Assembly (NCBI GenBank): GCA_003427395.1
Contig: BFEA01000894.1
Location: 81,058 to 120,315 of the forward strand
DNA from: Chara braunii
Lineage: Eukaryota; Streptophyta; Charophyceae; Charales; Characeae
Direction: 5' to 3'
DNA length: 39,258 bases
The position numbers were made by a program, and so were the translations under genes. The notes under the pieces were generated by a model that searched no databases, had not been told where the DNA came from, and saw nothing but the letters and a program-made list of their open reading frames with translations. Within the stretch, counting starts at the first letter, position 1; each line of letters starts with the position of its first letter. Positions 11,530-21,532 of the stretch are shown here, piece after piece.

Positions 11530-11900
11530 TCTTCTTTGACGAAGGGAGGTTGTGTTTTCTCTCCTCTTGCATGGAGAAACCTCCCCTCCCGTGTGGAAAA
11601 CGGGGCCGTGTTTGCGCCTTTTCGAGGAGCACCGAAGGAGGTTGTTCTTTGACGAAGGGAGGTTGTGTTTTCTCTCTCTTCTCTCTTGCATGGAGAAACC
11701 TCCCTCCCGTGTGGAAAACGGAGCCGTGTTTGCGCCTTTTCGAGGAGCATGCGGTGCAAGTTTCATGGAAAGGTGTTTCTTTTGTCGAAGAGATGTTCTA
11801 TTGACGAGGCGGGTGGTGCGCTGCTGTTCTCTTCTCTTTTGCATTTGATAATTCTCCCCTCCCGTGTGGAAGGAAACGGCACCGTGTTTGCGCCTGTCCA
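11530..11900. repeat. Tandem array of about 110-bp units
   Basis: Two near-identical units (about 11536-11640 and 11650-11755) and a diverged third (about 11795-11900) share TTTGACGAAGGGAGGTTGTG, CATGGAGAAACCTCC, CCCGTGTGGAAAACGG and GTGTTTGCGCCTTTTCGAGG. The third unit keeps CCCGTGTGGAAGGAAACGG and GTGTTTGCGCC only. The minus-strand open frame over this block is repeat-derived. Confidence 0.85.
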
Positions 11901-12048
11901 ACGTGAAGGGGAATGTATGACGGGATGGCGTCCTTTTGACGGGTGTGTGTAGAGTTTCTTTATTTGACGTTCTGTCCCTGTCATGGAGTTCCGTCCTTGA
12001 GCGGTAGTGTGTAAGAGACACTAGCTCGCGAGTTGTTGACTGTCGTCT

Positions 12049-12098
12049 TCGACCAAGTAGCAGCAACATAAAGTCGACCAAGTAGCAGCAACATATAG
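12049..12098. repeat. 25-bp direct repeat
   Basis: TCGACCAAGTAGCAGCAACA occurs at 12049 and again at 12074. Confidence 0.85.
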
Positions 12099-14590
12099 TG
12101 ACCCAGGTTCAAGCAGATAGGATAATAAAGTGAAGTGACGGAAAGATGTTGAGGCGAGGGGATCGTTTTATGCGTCGGTTCGCTCTGCCCGTTTATTTGG
12201 CTTTTACTACGATAGCTTGTGAAATATTTACCGAACGCATTTGTGTACGACCGTATTGGCGGCTACACGTATACTAGGACGTACGTGTATTCGATGTTTG
12301 ACGAATGAAAGTGATTCGTTGATTGTTGAAGTCATTCATTAGAAAGAAAGGCTGCGATCTCGTCTCTCAGCTGTTTCCGTCGGTTCTTCTCGTTTCCACA
12401 TGATCGTCGGTTCGCGTCGTTTTCACATGAAGGTCGGTTTGTTGGTGTCCTCGTTATGTTACGAGTCTTAGCTTTGTTGAGCGGCGGCGGCACATTCCCA
12501 GGTCTTAGTCGTTTTTTTTTTCATTTTTGCTCTATAGCGAGTGCGACATCGTTCAGTGCCTCTCGCTTAAGTAATCGTTCCTCCCTCCCCTTTGAATCTA
12601 CAGTGTGCGCTTTGGGTAGCTACAGAGAGTAGTGTGCGTGTTCGGTAGTTTATTTATGTAAGGCTGCTCGCCTCCGCGGCCCATCTATGCGTTCATGTTT
12701 CTGTATCCCTCGATGGCGTACTGGTCGTGCAGCATTCGTCTCCAGGTTCTTTCTCGGGGTGTCTCTTGCTTCTTTCCAGGTCTTCCATCGTGCCTCCCTC
12801 TGCGCTGGAGTGAGAGTGCAGTGTTTATTTATGAGAGGTGGGTGTTTGCTTTGTCGGGTTCGTCTATTCTGTTGGGGTATTCGTATGGCCTTGTGGGGAG
12901 GTGGGAGGGAGGGGGATGGAGGGGGGCGGAGTCTCTGCTGCCTGCTTCCTCTCTTATCTTTCTTGACCTGCTTGGTTGTCTGGGGGCATAGTGGGGGGGG
13001 CCCCGCAGTTGATGCCGCGTGTCCGTTTTCCTCTCCGCGAGCTCTTCGGTTGTGACAGGACTCTGTCGTGAAACTCGTCATCGGGGACTTCCCATCGACT
13101 GCTGCGCTTTCATTCGACACGCGCATTCGCTTTGTTGTTTACTTTCATCGTGCTTAGGTTCACTTGGTATCTCAAGATGGACTAATGCTGGATTCTCAGT
13201 TTTTTTCGCCGAACCGACGAGGAATTGAACCCAGCTGCTGTCGCATACTGGCAGGTATTCCAGTCCGTGCCCGCCGGAGACTGCTTGGCAGGTATTCCAG
13301 TCCCTACCCGCCGGACGCTTTGCTTCTGGCGCCTTCTGCGTGTTGGAATGGGTGGTCGCCTGCGGGGAGTTGCAGAGGAAGGACATTCGGGGCGGGGAAA
13401 GATCGCCTGAATGAATATTGAGTGACGGAGCGAGAAAAATGCCAGGCGAGGGCGGAGATTCATTGAACGGTTGCGTGCATGAATATGGAAGTGTTTGTCA
13501 GTGGGATGGTGTCGAGCTGACGGGAGCGCTTTCTCTCAACGTCTGATGAGGCAAGGATGGGGCTGGAGTTGGTCGAGCTCGTGGTAGTGAATTGAGTGGG
13601 AGAAGTTTTACATCGTTTTTGGAAATTCGTGTCGTCGGTGACTTGGTGCGTGTAGCGATTTCCACTGCTTCGGTCTCTCACGGCGAGTGGTCGTTGTAGG
13701 TGTGTTGTGCGTGACATGTGTGGGACAGATCATTGCGATACCAGCCATGGTTGCCACTGCGAAGGCCGTATGACCTTATTAGGCGAGCGTGAGGGGGGGG
13801 GGTTGGGGGGGAGACGGAGGAGGCTCGAAAGCGGAGAGGAGGAAGGAGCTGGGAGAGGATGGAGGGATTTTTTACCCCGTCACCGGCATGCATCCTGGCG
13901 GGGTTGCTCTCTGGCTGATGCCCTCATTTCCGAACTTTGTAGGAGTATGGACGTCTGTCAGCCGAGCAGTGGAAGAGGTATGGATATGGGTAGGCGGTGG
14001 GAGTGGGATAGAAATGGAGAAGGATCCTAGGAGTTGAAGAAAATTGACTGGTGTGTGTGGCGTGCAGGGTTTCTGCTCTTGGTATGGTGCTGTAGATGTC
14101 GTTGAATCCCTCGTTTGGTTATCGAGGGCATGCAATGCTAGAGCAAGCCGTTGTGTATACGGAGGGGAGCGCTGTGCGATCCCGGTTGACGTTATGACGA
14201 AGAAAGAGGGTGTGAGGATTGACTTGGGCCCGAGAACTGATGATGCGGTCGGTGTGGCTGGTCGCTTGTATTGTTGTTAGTGTTTAATAAGCCTTAAGAA
14301 TAGGAAGGGAGCGCTCGCTTGAGAGTCATGACTTTGTGTACTGAGAAAGGGAGTGTGTTAATTCAGGCAGACCGGTGCAGGCATTGGTATAGCCGCTGAA
14401 GACTACTTGAGGATGTAAGAAGACTGTTTATTGTCGGTGACACGTGGCATTCGATGATGATACGTTTTAGGCGCACGTGCGTGCACATTATTTGCACTCT
14501 GTCTTGTGTGACAAGATGATGAGATAAGAGGTCTTTTGTGACCCTTTGTCAACCTCGAAGCATATCTTTTTAGATCATAGCTTCTGTCCA
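12099..14590. other. Non-coding region between repeat blocks
   Basis: About 2.5 kb with no recognisable gene. Open frames of up to 158 codons on both strands overlap each other and are driven by G-rich or C-rich composition (for example near 12895-13005 and 13790-13860). The only ordered element I see is the 37-bp direct repeat at 13249-13322. Confidence 0.55.
13249..13322. repeat. 37-bp direct repeat
   Basis: TGGCAGGTATTCCAGTCC starts at 13249 and 13286, each followed by a CCCGCCGGA segment. Two copies only. Confidence 0.85.
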
Positions 14591-14597
14591 TGATTCG

Positions 14598-14720
14598 ACC
14601 GAGTACGTGAATGTCTGTCCTCTGCGTGTGCCTCTTTTTTTTTTTGTTTGTTTCTGTCATGACAGAGTACGTGAATGTCTGTCTTCGAGTGCCTCTTTTT
14701 TTTTTTTTTTTTTTTATAAC
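14598..14720. repeat. 64-bp direct repeat ending in poly(T)
   Basis: GAGTACGTGAATGTCTGTC occurs at about 14601 and 14665. Each copy is followed by a GTGCCTC word and a T run, the second about 20 T long. It may be a duplicated T-rich microsatellite flank. Confidence 0.8.
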
Positions 14721-15299
14721 ACACCCTCTTCGTGTGCCTCAGTGTTCTCCTTCTGTAATGTATTAAGGCCCTCGGTCCACTGCAGTACACTTGCTATGTA
14801 GCTGGAGCTCGTAATCGTCGAATGCATGTAACTATTTTGATGTCGTCCGAACGTACCTGGTCTCGAAAGCGACCAAATGCATGTTGATGTCGAGTAAGAC
14901 AGATCGAGGCCCTATGAATAGTTCTCTTTCAATCTTGACCCCCCCTATTTTTTATATGCGTTGCATGCTCTTCTCTTGTTCTTCTTTTTCTTATCGTCAT
15001 CCTTCTCCTTTCCTTTTTCCCTCCGCCCTTTCTACTCTTGAATTACTCGTTTGTCTTTCTCCGACGTAGGTATCCTGCTGTCTTTTTTTTTTAACGACTG
15101 CTTTTCACGTCTCCACTTTCCCATGTTCCTCTCTCTCTCCCTCTTCCTCTCTCTCTTTGCTCATTTCTTGTTTCATCTTCTCATATGTGCATTATGTTTT
15201 TTCTTCTCTTTCTCTCTCTTGGCTGCCTGCCTTACTCTCTCTTCTCTTCTGCTTTGCATTTGTTCCTCTTATTCCATTCTCTTTATATATGCTGCCTTA
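14721..15299. other. Pyrimidine-rich non-coding stretch
   Basis: Mostly CT-rich sequence (14980-15270), with no gene recognised. A GGCCCTCG word follows TTAA near 14764 and GGCCCT recurs near 14909. These could be traces of the same MITE family as at 15300, but the match is too short to call. Confidence 0.5.
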
Positions 15300-15438
15300 G
15301 GGCCTCGCTGCACTACTCTCGACATGCATAGACGTTCTATGTGTCTATGTAGCTATTGAAAGACAAAAATCCGTGTATCTTTCCATATTCTAGCGTAAGA
15401 TTCACTCGTTTTGCACATTTCGAGAGTCAGTGAGGCCA
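15300..15438 (+). mobile_element. Small MITE, Tourist-like, copy 1
   Basis: The left end GGCCTCGCTGCACTACTCTCGA pairs with the reverse complement of the right end (GGCCTCACTGACTCTCGA), apart from one mismatch and a 4-nt indel, so this is a terminal inverted repeat of about 22 bp. TTA lies directly outside each end (15297-15299 and 15439-15441), matching the 3-bp target duplication of PIF/Harbinger elements, whose ends often begin GGCC or GGGC. The outermost base pair (G versus A) does not match. It has no coding capacity. A second copy in the opposite orientation lies at 17681-17799. Confidence 0.6.
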
Positions 15439-15541
15439 TTAAACACTTCAATTACAATACTGTTTTGGAACTTTTGGCTTTTGCTTCTCTCCACCTGCGT
15501 CGTACGCGCGAAGAAGATTTTGAAGAACTGTTTGTTTCTGA

Positions 15542-15655
15542 TTTCCTCGTTGGCATGTATGTTTTTTTTGTCCCATAACTTTCCTCGTTGGCATGTACGG
15601 TTTTCTTATCCCATAACTTTCCTCGTTGGCATGTATAGTTTTCTTGTCCTTGACA
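15542..15655. repeat. 38-bp tandem array (three copies)
   Basis: TTTCCTCGTTGGCATGTA starts at 15542, 15580 and 15618. The copies are joined by a TTTTCTT-TCCCATAAC segment. Confidence 0.9.
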
Positions 15656-17226
15656 TCCTTCTTGCTGTTCTCAGGAAGAACACTTAGCAACATCTTTGTG
15701 AAGACGATGGGACTCTCGCCCTCCGCCTCGTACGAAATATGCCAAATGAGAATATGCATATTCCGTTCGGTCATGGAAATACACACTCGTTCATTGTCTG
15801 TTGTGCAGCGTAGAATGGTGGGGATGGAATGGATGGATGGAGTAAGACCCCACATCTGTGGAAATTGCAAGCTGGGGAGAAGGAAATAATCTTCTGCATG
15901 ACCAAGGTCGTAAACTTGGCGGCGGCGAATAATCGGCGAAGCATGATCAAACTCCTCACTCCTCTCTCTCCATCAGTGCCACTGCGCCGTAGGGTTCGAT
16001 TGACTAAACGAATTGGACCGGAATCTGGGCTGCATCGTTGATTAGATTCGTTCGACTCAGCCGATTCGCGCTCACCCATCGTCATGGTGAAGACACTGGG
16101 TATCGGTGTGGGTACCAGATGTGTGCATATAGAGTAGCAGCAGGTGGAGGGAGGCCCACGGTGCGTGCAGACGGGCGGTATCCGTGTGCTGGTCTCGCAT
16201 GTATACCAAGGGCCTATGAAGATGAATCAATCGCCGTCCGCCAAGGTTTTGAATTTCTCTCTACAAGATTTTAAACGTACCTGGTCGAACCGAATGTACA
16301 GATGCGTTCAAAATCTTTGCGGATGGTGAGGGTGGAGCGTAGTCGTAGACATTCATGGGAATCGCAATTCCGCAAACGCAAGATGCTGTCGAGTTGTGTC
16401 TTAAATGAGCGTGCAAGAGGGAAGGGAAGAAGCCAAACGTCACTGAGATGCCTGGCGTGTTAGCGTCTATATGTATTGTTAATGGTCGGCGTTTCGGTGT
16501 GCGTTTCGGTGTATCTCCATGCAATTTGAGAGAGGAGGTGAGAAAAGATCACAAGCTGTAGCGAGAGAAAGGAGGGAGAGATGAAATGCGTATTATTGAT
16601 GTGACGACGTGTCCGGCCATAAGCTGCCGTCTTCCGCCGAGGAGGGGCACCCATGTCGGGAAAAAGATTACAATCTGTTGGTCGTCCCCGAACATTCCTA
16701 CCTTTTGATCCCCGAAGACAACGTACGGTCATTATAGCTCTATTTGCGGCATTGTTTTTTTTTTTTTTTTTTTGAACTCACGAGACTCCCATCCCACCAG
16801 TCCTCTCGATATATATCTCCTGGGGCACCCCCACTCCATTTCTATCTTACCTCACGCGAGGAACATCTTTCAGTTAAAAAATACAGAGCCATCATGACCG
16901 TGCGTTGTATTCGGGGGAAGAAGGTAGAGTCAGGGTGCGCGTTGTAATCGGGGGGAAGATGGTAGTGTATGCCCCCTTGTGCGGACGGCAGGAGAGTCTA
17001 TACGCGGGGAGTCGGAATCGTTCGACTCTCTGGCTGCATTTTGCGCGGTCATACGTGTCCACGTCTGAGTTGTACTCGATTGGAGAACGCAGAGGGGGTT
17101 GAGAGAGTAGGGAGAGACCGACCAGATGCATTGCTGTGCACCGGTGTGTGTCGCTGACGTGGGGCGTGGGCTGTTTTCCTCTTTTGCATTGCACGACCTC
17201 GGGTCGCATTCCTTTGCGCGTTTCTC

Positions 17227-17332
17227 TCCATGTCAGAGGGTTTCGCTCCATGTCAGACGGGTCGCCCGAAGAAAAAAAAAGGTCCCTCCATGTCACAGAG
17301 CGTTTCCCTCCATGTCAGAGCGTCAGAGATTC
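17227..17332. repeat. CTCCATGTCAGAG repeat cluster
   Basis: Four copies of CTCCATGTCA[C]AGA in about 100 bp, interrupted by an A9 run. Spacing is irregular. Confidence 0.75.
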
Positions 17333-17680
17333 AGGACCGTCGTGACCTCTCAGCCGCCGAATATGTCAAAGTCACTAAGGCGTCAAAAAAAAAAAAAAAA
17401 AAAAGAAAGTCACTAAGGCGTCTATCCGGTCACAACGACTACAGACGTTCTCTTGGTGAGTTGTACGGTAGCGTCGGCCTGCTATAACGGGTGAGAGTGG
17501 TTGGGATTGTGTGGAGACGCGTTTGGCTGCGTGAGAATGGGTGGGAGCGAGTAAGCAGAGGGCGGGTGTGGAAATGCGTGTGGGTCGAGAAATGAGCTGT
17601 GAAACGAGCTCTGCTATAGGGAAGAGGGGAGGGAAGAGAGAGGCATGGGCTGCGCGTAAGAGAGAGAAAGAGTTTAGATA

Positions 17681-17799
17681 GGGCCTCGCTGCACCAGTCT
17701 CGAAATGTGCAAAACGAGAGTGAATCTTCCGCTAGAATATGGAAAGATACACGGCCATGGTTTTTGTCTTTTGTGCATTTCAAGAGTAGTGCAGAGGAG
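17681..17799 (-). mobile_element. Small MITE, Tourist-like, copy 2 (inverted)
   Basis: The reverse complement of this interval matches the MITE at 15300-15438. The shared core includes GTGTATCTTTCCATATTCTA, then GCG[T/G]AAGATTCACTC and GTTTTGCACATTTCGAGA. GGGCCTCGCTGCAC is intact at the plus-strand left end, while the right end (GAGTAGTGCAGAGGAG) has diverged. No clear target duplication remains. Confidence 0.6.
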
Positions 17800-18154
17800 T
17801 TTATATAGACGTGGAATAGTTTTGTGCGGGGTGTGTAACGATAAAGAAATAGATGACGACGACAGACTGACAGTAGTCCGTTGCTATCTCTACTGATACC
17901 ATGAGTGAGAGACCTCGCCCGTCTCTCTTGCCACACTTTTGGTCCAATGGCAGCACTGGTTTTTTCTCAGGCCCACATCATCTAAAATTAATGTACTTGC
18001 AAGGAATGAGAGTAGTGCATATGCGAAACCACAAAAAAAAAAAAAAAAAAAAACGTTAGAGAGAGAGAGAGAGAGAGGATCTCTAGTTATTTGAGAACCA
18101 TCGACTTCATTTTTCAGCTTTTGCTTTTTTGATCTCTGTTGTGTCATTTTGTAG
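17800..18154. other. Non-coding stretch with A and GA runs
   Basis: It contains a run of about 22 A (18031-18053) and a GA microsatellite (18058-18078). Nothing gene-like is visible. Confidence 0.6.
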
Positions 18155-18275
18155 CCGTCCTTGTTTTTTCCTAAAAGGGGCGTGATGCCATCCTTGTTTT
18201 TGCCTAAACGGGGCGTGATGCCGTCCTTGTTTTTTCCTAAACTGTGGCCGTCCTTGTTTTTTCCTAATCTGTGGC
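18155..18275. repeat. Minisatellite with CCGTCCTTGTTTTTTCCTAA units
   Basis: Four units begin CC[G/A]TCCTTGTTTTT[T/G]CCTAA. The first two end in GGGGCGTGATG (33 bp each) and the last two in CTGTGG. On the minus strand the in-frame translation repeats a LGKNKDG peptide, the source of a 211-codon open frame at 17890-18525 that I do not regard as a gene. Confidence 0.85.
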
Positions 18276-18425
18276 ATAACGCGCCGCGTTGTTTTTTTTT
18301 GTTTGTGTGCGTTTTTTGGTTTTGTAGCTGGAGTCCAAATTCGATTTCATAGCGCGCCGTACTACTGTTCGGTCGGCGTGATGCTCCTTTTTTTTTTTTC
18401 TTTTTTTTTCCCCCCCTAAACATCG

Positions 18426-18790
18426 CCCTGTCCTGGATCATGATACTGGAGGTGATAGAAGCATCCCCCATTAGCAGAGACCCAGTTCTGGGGACGGCCG
18501 GTAGCAGAGGGGGACCGAGCATCATCTGAGTTGAGTGGCCAGTCGCTGTGCCTCCCCCCGATTACCCCTCCCCCTAGGAACATCAGCAGACACTGCTTTT
18601 TAATGCCAATTGGGGGGATCGCCGTCCTGGATTATGCTACTGGAGGTGATAGGAGCATCCCCCATTAGCAGAGACCCAGTTCTGGATGGCTCCATCTATT
18701 AGTGGGGAGCAGCACTTGCTGGAAAGCGGGTCCAGCGTCCCTGCTGTTAAAACACTGTTAAAACACAGAAGTGGCATAACGCGCCGCATC
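18426..18790. repeat. Dispersed module family, proximal copies
   Basis: A segment of about 70 bp (CCTGGAT[C/T]ATG, then ACTGGAGGTGATAG and AGCATCCCCCATTAGCAGAG, then ACCCAGTTCTGG) occurs at 18431 and 18626, about 195 bp apart. The second copy runs into a GTGGGGAGCAGCAC, CTGGAAAGCGGGTCCAGCG module that recurs in tandem at 20155-20365. GTGGCATAACGCGCCGC also occurs twice (about 18271 and 18770). Confidence 0.8.
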
Positions 18791-19276
18791 ACTCTTCTTC
18801 TTCTCGTCACTCGGGCGCGGCAGAATTGGTAGGTAGAGTCTGTTCGGAGTAAGCGTGAGGGCTGCTGGCTGCGGTCACACACCCACCCTAGGGAGGGGAA
18901 TCACTCTTGTAGTGGCAAAGGTTGCCTTTTTATGTTTGTTTTACGAGCTAATTCTTTCAATTACCTGTCGAATTGGGACGGCACGCGACCTTCCAGGTCC
19001 TTTTTATTATCATTATACTATGACTGGGAACCCCATAGCACAGCCAGAACTCGCCTGAGTTCAGGCCTCCAACGAGGGAAAGTGTGGAGGCTGCTCCCGA
19101 CCTAAAGGGTGAGTGATACCAGCCAGGGGTCAGCCGATAGCATCAGGACCGACCTACTCCGATGGGTCGATCACTGTGTGTCCCCTCCGGTCCCCTCCTT
19201 CTACACCCACATCAGCAGTGGCTGCTCAAGTCCCTCTCGTGGGGGGCCAACGACAGATCGGTCGGTGGTGGGCGCC
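18791..19276. other. Non-coding stretch before the tRNA-like dimer
   Basis: About 490 bp without a recognisable gene. A GCCTGAGTTCAGGC inverted repeat lies near 19052-19065. The sequence may be part of the same composite repeat as the tRNA-like dimer, but I see no internal copy to prove it. Confidence 0.5.
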
Positions 19277-19626
19277 AAGCTTGCCCTGCAAATACATGAA
19301 GCCACTGGGATTTGAACCCTAGACCTCCTGAATGCCAATTGTGTTGCCTTACCAAATCCCACTGATTTCCGTTCAGGAAAAGAACTCAATTGTTTTGGGA
19401 TATGGAGATCAAGTGTGTGTGCTGGAGAAGAATCAGGCCCCCCGACTGTGGGCTTGCCCAGCGAATACGTGAGGACAGTGGGAATTGAACCCTAGACCTC
19501 CTGAATGCCATTTGTGTTGCCTTCCCAAATACTACTGATTTCCGTACACGAAAAAAACTCAATTTTTTTTGGACATGGAGATCAAGTGTGTGTGCTGGAG
19601 AAGAATCAGGGCCCCCGACTGTGGGT
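19277..19626 (-). repeat. Tandem dimer with tRNA-like B-box (SINE-like)
   Basis: Two direct copies of a 173-bp unit (19277-19449 and 19450-19626) share GTGGGATTTGAACCCTAGAC-type sequence, CTCCTGAATGCCA, ATCAAGTGTGTGTGCTGGAG and CCGACTGTGGG. Read on the minus strand, each holds GGGTTCAA[A/T]TCCC, which matches the RNA polymerase III B-box, preceded by a weaker TTGGTAAGGCA element where an A-box would lie. I cannot fold a full cloverleaf, so this is not a tRNA gene. A tRNA-derived SINE fragment is the best explanation. Confidence 0.5.
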
Positions 19627-19640
19627 AGGCTTTTCTTTTT

Positions 19641-19714
19641 CCAAGGCCCGAAACTTCACAAATTGCAGGTCCCAAGGCTAGGCGTTCTATCCAAAGCCGG
19701 AAACTTCACAAATT

Positions 19715-19751
<37 letters not shown>

Positions 19752-19770
19752 AAATGCAGGTCCTACTGTC
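19641..19770. repeat. Direct repeat interrupted by a 33-A run
   Basis: GAAACTTCACAAATTGC occurs twice about 50 bp apart. In the first copy it continues directly into AGGTCC. In the second, A33 (19717-19749) and GAAAATGC lie between the same two words. Confidence 0.8.
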
Positions 19771-20149
19771 GAATTGAGGACAGGAAACCTCGTGGTCGTC
19801 TGTGCGGGCGCCTGGACTGAAGCGGGTGTGCAGAATGCAGGAGAAGGGGTACCCCCTTGGGGAAGGCGATTTGTACCATATAAATCTTGCCAAGGCAAGG
19901 TCAGACCGCTTTTTTCCTTTCCTTCTGTGGCCGCCGGTCTGATTCATTTCCATAAGTAGGACCACATTCTCAGTGCTCAAAGGCGATGGAGAGGATGTGA
20001 AAGGTGAGCTTGGTTTTATGTTTTTTTTTCCCCCTCTTTTCCTTCTTTTCTTTTTCTCACTTCCCTTTTCTGAATTTCTCTTCAGCCTGCCCCACCCGAA
20101 ACTTCGTATGTGGGAGAAGCCACTTAAGGAGGAGATAAGAGCAGCCTCG

Positions 20150-20370
20150 TAAAGTGGGCCCCAGCGTCGAAGGCTCCGTCTTATTGGTGGGGAGCTGCAC
20201 CTGCTGGAAATCGGGTCCTGCGTCCCTGTACAATGATATGATGGGCCCCAGCGTCGAAGGCTCCGTCTATTGGTGGGGAGCTGCACCTGCTGGAAATAGG
20301 GTCCAGCATCCTTTTACAATGATATGACGAGTGTCAGCTGGAAAACGGGTCCAGTGTCCTTATACAATGA
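20150..20370. repeat. Tandem array of the GGCTCCGTC...GGTCC module
   Basis: Two near-identical units of about 85 bp (GGGCCCCAGCGTCGAAGGCT, then GGTGGGGAGCTGCACCTGCT, then ACAATGATATGA) and a third partial unit (GCTGGAAAACGGGTCCAG, then ACAATGAT). A related copy lies at 18680-18750. Confidence 0.85.
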
Positions 20371-20667
20371 TCTTCCCGTCCTTGGAAAGGTTGACGACCT
20401 TGACATATCATCTTCGAACTAACCGGCCCTGGGGACGAGTCCCACTTATATTGTTAACCTAGCTCAACGTTGAGTTCTCGACCACGTGCGGCAAGTTGGG
20501 ACCTCTGAAATCATCCCACCTTGGCTAGAGCAGTTGCTTTCGAGGGGAACAAGATAAAGGTTTTTAATTTTTTATTTGCTTTGGAAAACGGGACGAAAGT
20601 CGAGCCTTGATCAAATACTACCCTATTGCCTTTTTGTTGGGCTACCCCACTTAGAGTGGGATAACGG
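20371..20667. other. Flank left of the plus-strand LTR
   Basis: About 300 bp with no gene. A perfect 12-bp palindrome CTCAACGTTGAG lies at 20463-20474. Confidence 0.5.
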
Positions 20668-20765
20668 TGTCGGGGCAAATACCCTGACAAGGGTACTTGC
20701 CGGGGATTTTAAACGTCGGACGTTGTCCGTCTCTTTCGTTGAATTGAAGAGGACTTGATGAGACT

Positions 20766-20895
20766 GACGGTTGCCAAAAGTTTATTCAGACCTGACTTAT
20801 AACTAAAAGATTAAAAGTTTCGAGTTTTTAGTCCAGACGCTTGCCAGAAGTTTATTCAGACCTGGCCTATGACTGAAAGACTAAAAGTTTTGATA
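20766..20895. repeat. 70-bp tandem duplication inside the LTR
   Basis: GACG[G/C]TTGCCA[A/G]AAGTTTATTC starts at 20766 and 20836. Each copy runs on to a CTAAAAG or TTAAAAG word. Duplicated U3 segments of this kind are common in LTRs and can act as enhancers. That role is inference. Confidence 0.85.
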
Positions 20896-20903
20896 AGATA
20901 CGC

Positions 20904-20931
20904 CCCTAAGGGTGGTGACAGCCCCTTAGGG
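20904..20931 (+). repeat. 9-bp perfect hairpin
   Basis: CCCTAAGGG (20904-20912) pairs with CCCTTAGGG (20923-20931) across a 10-nt loop. It lies within the candidate LTR. Confidence 0.7.
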
Positions 20932-21174
20932 AAGGAAAGCTTATGCCTCGCGGGAACCTATCCAGTCGTAGGGGACCGCGGGATGTACAGCTGGCGCACC
21001 CGGCTAGAGCGACGAAGGAACGAGGAGACCACGTCCGCCTTGGCGGTCTGTGGGGTTCTTTGGCGTCGTTCCCAAGTTTTCTCTCAGTTTTTTGGTCTTG
21101 TTTACTCCTGCGTGACATGGCCGGGAGGGCTCCCGCGCTTTGGAAAAAATGTGGGATCGGATGTGCTCGACAGG

Positions 21175-21192
21175 TGGCGCCGTTGCCGGGGA
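21175..21192 (+). promoter_or_regulatory. Primer binding site for tRNA-Asp
   Basis: TGGCGCCGTTGCCGGGGA is the exact reverse complement of the 3' end of plant tRNA-Asp, including its CCA tail, over 18 nt. It is used as a reverse-transcription primer site by plant gypsy elements such as Athila and some Tat members. It follows the LTR end CA by 2 nt (GG), which is the standard arrangement. Confidence 0.85.
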
Positions 21193-21532
21193 TAACGACA
21201 AACTACCGTTGTCCCTAGTGGAAGGACACTCTGATATTTTAGTAAATTATTTTGATTTTTAAAGTTTAAAATTTAAACTAGCATTTTTTGAAAATATGCA
21301 TGATGACGAACCGTTATCAAACCTACTTTAAAAGTTAGTTAGATCTATAGTCATTTATTAACGCTACTTTCTTAGAGGACAGGATATGAATTGATCATCT
21401 TCCGCTCACCTCGACGGAATGATAGGAAAATTGACAACGATTTTGTTGGTTGATATTTGATAGACCTTGTGAGTCATTTCGGCTTCTTAACTTTACGCCT
21501 TATCACTTGCACGTTAATCTTTTCATAGCGAG
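21193..21532 (+). other. Untranslated leader of the plus-strand retroelement
   Basis: AT-rich 340-nt sequence between the primer site and the first gag ATG. No open frame of note. Confidence 0.55.

Larger units (their letters stand above)
15439..17680. other. Non-coding interval between two MITE copies
   Basis: About 2.2 kb with no recognisable gene. It contains the 38-bp array at 15542-15655, a T run near 16754-16773, a CTCCATGTCAGAG repeat cluster at 17227-17332 and A runs near 17271 and 17385. Short open frames occur on both strands without domain support. The flanking MITE copies are inverted relative to each other, but nothing between them encodes a transposase. Confidence 0.5.
20668..21172 (+). 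mobile_element. Candidate 5' LTR of a plus-strand Ty3/gypsy element
   Basis: It begins TGTCGGGG and ends CTCGACA, giving perfect 5-bp TGTCG/CGACA terminal inverted repeats. It ends 2 nt before a perfect tRNA-Asp primer binding site. TGTCGGGG starts are known for Tat-lineage LTRs of plants. At 505 bp the size is ordinary. Inside are a 70-bp tandem duplication (20766-20895) and a perfect 9-bp hairpin (20904-20931). The right end is well supported by the primer site. The left end rests only on the inverted-repeat match, and no second LTR copy is visible in the window to confirm it. Confidence 0.6.

Noticed and set aside
11452-12081. A 209-codon minus-strand open frame
   Set aside because: It is produced by the tandem repeats at 11530-11900 and repeats the same peptide without other support.
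13225-13240. GAATTGAACCC, a reverse B-box-like word
   Set aside because: There is no A-box at the right distance and no repeat context. It is probably chance.
17890-18525. A 211-codon minus-strand open frame with a repeated LGKNKDG peptide
   Set aside because: It crosses an A run, a GA microsatellite and a minisatellite. The repeat peptide is the translation of the minisatellite.
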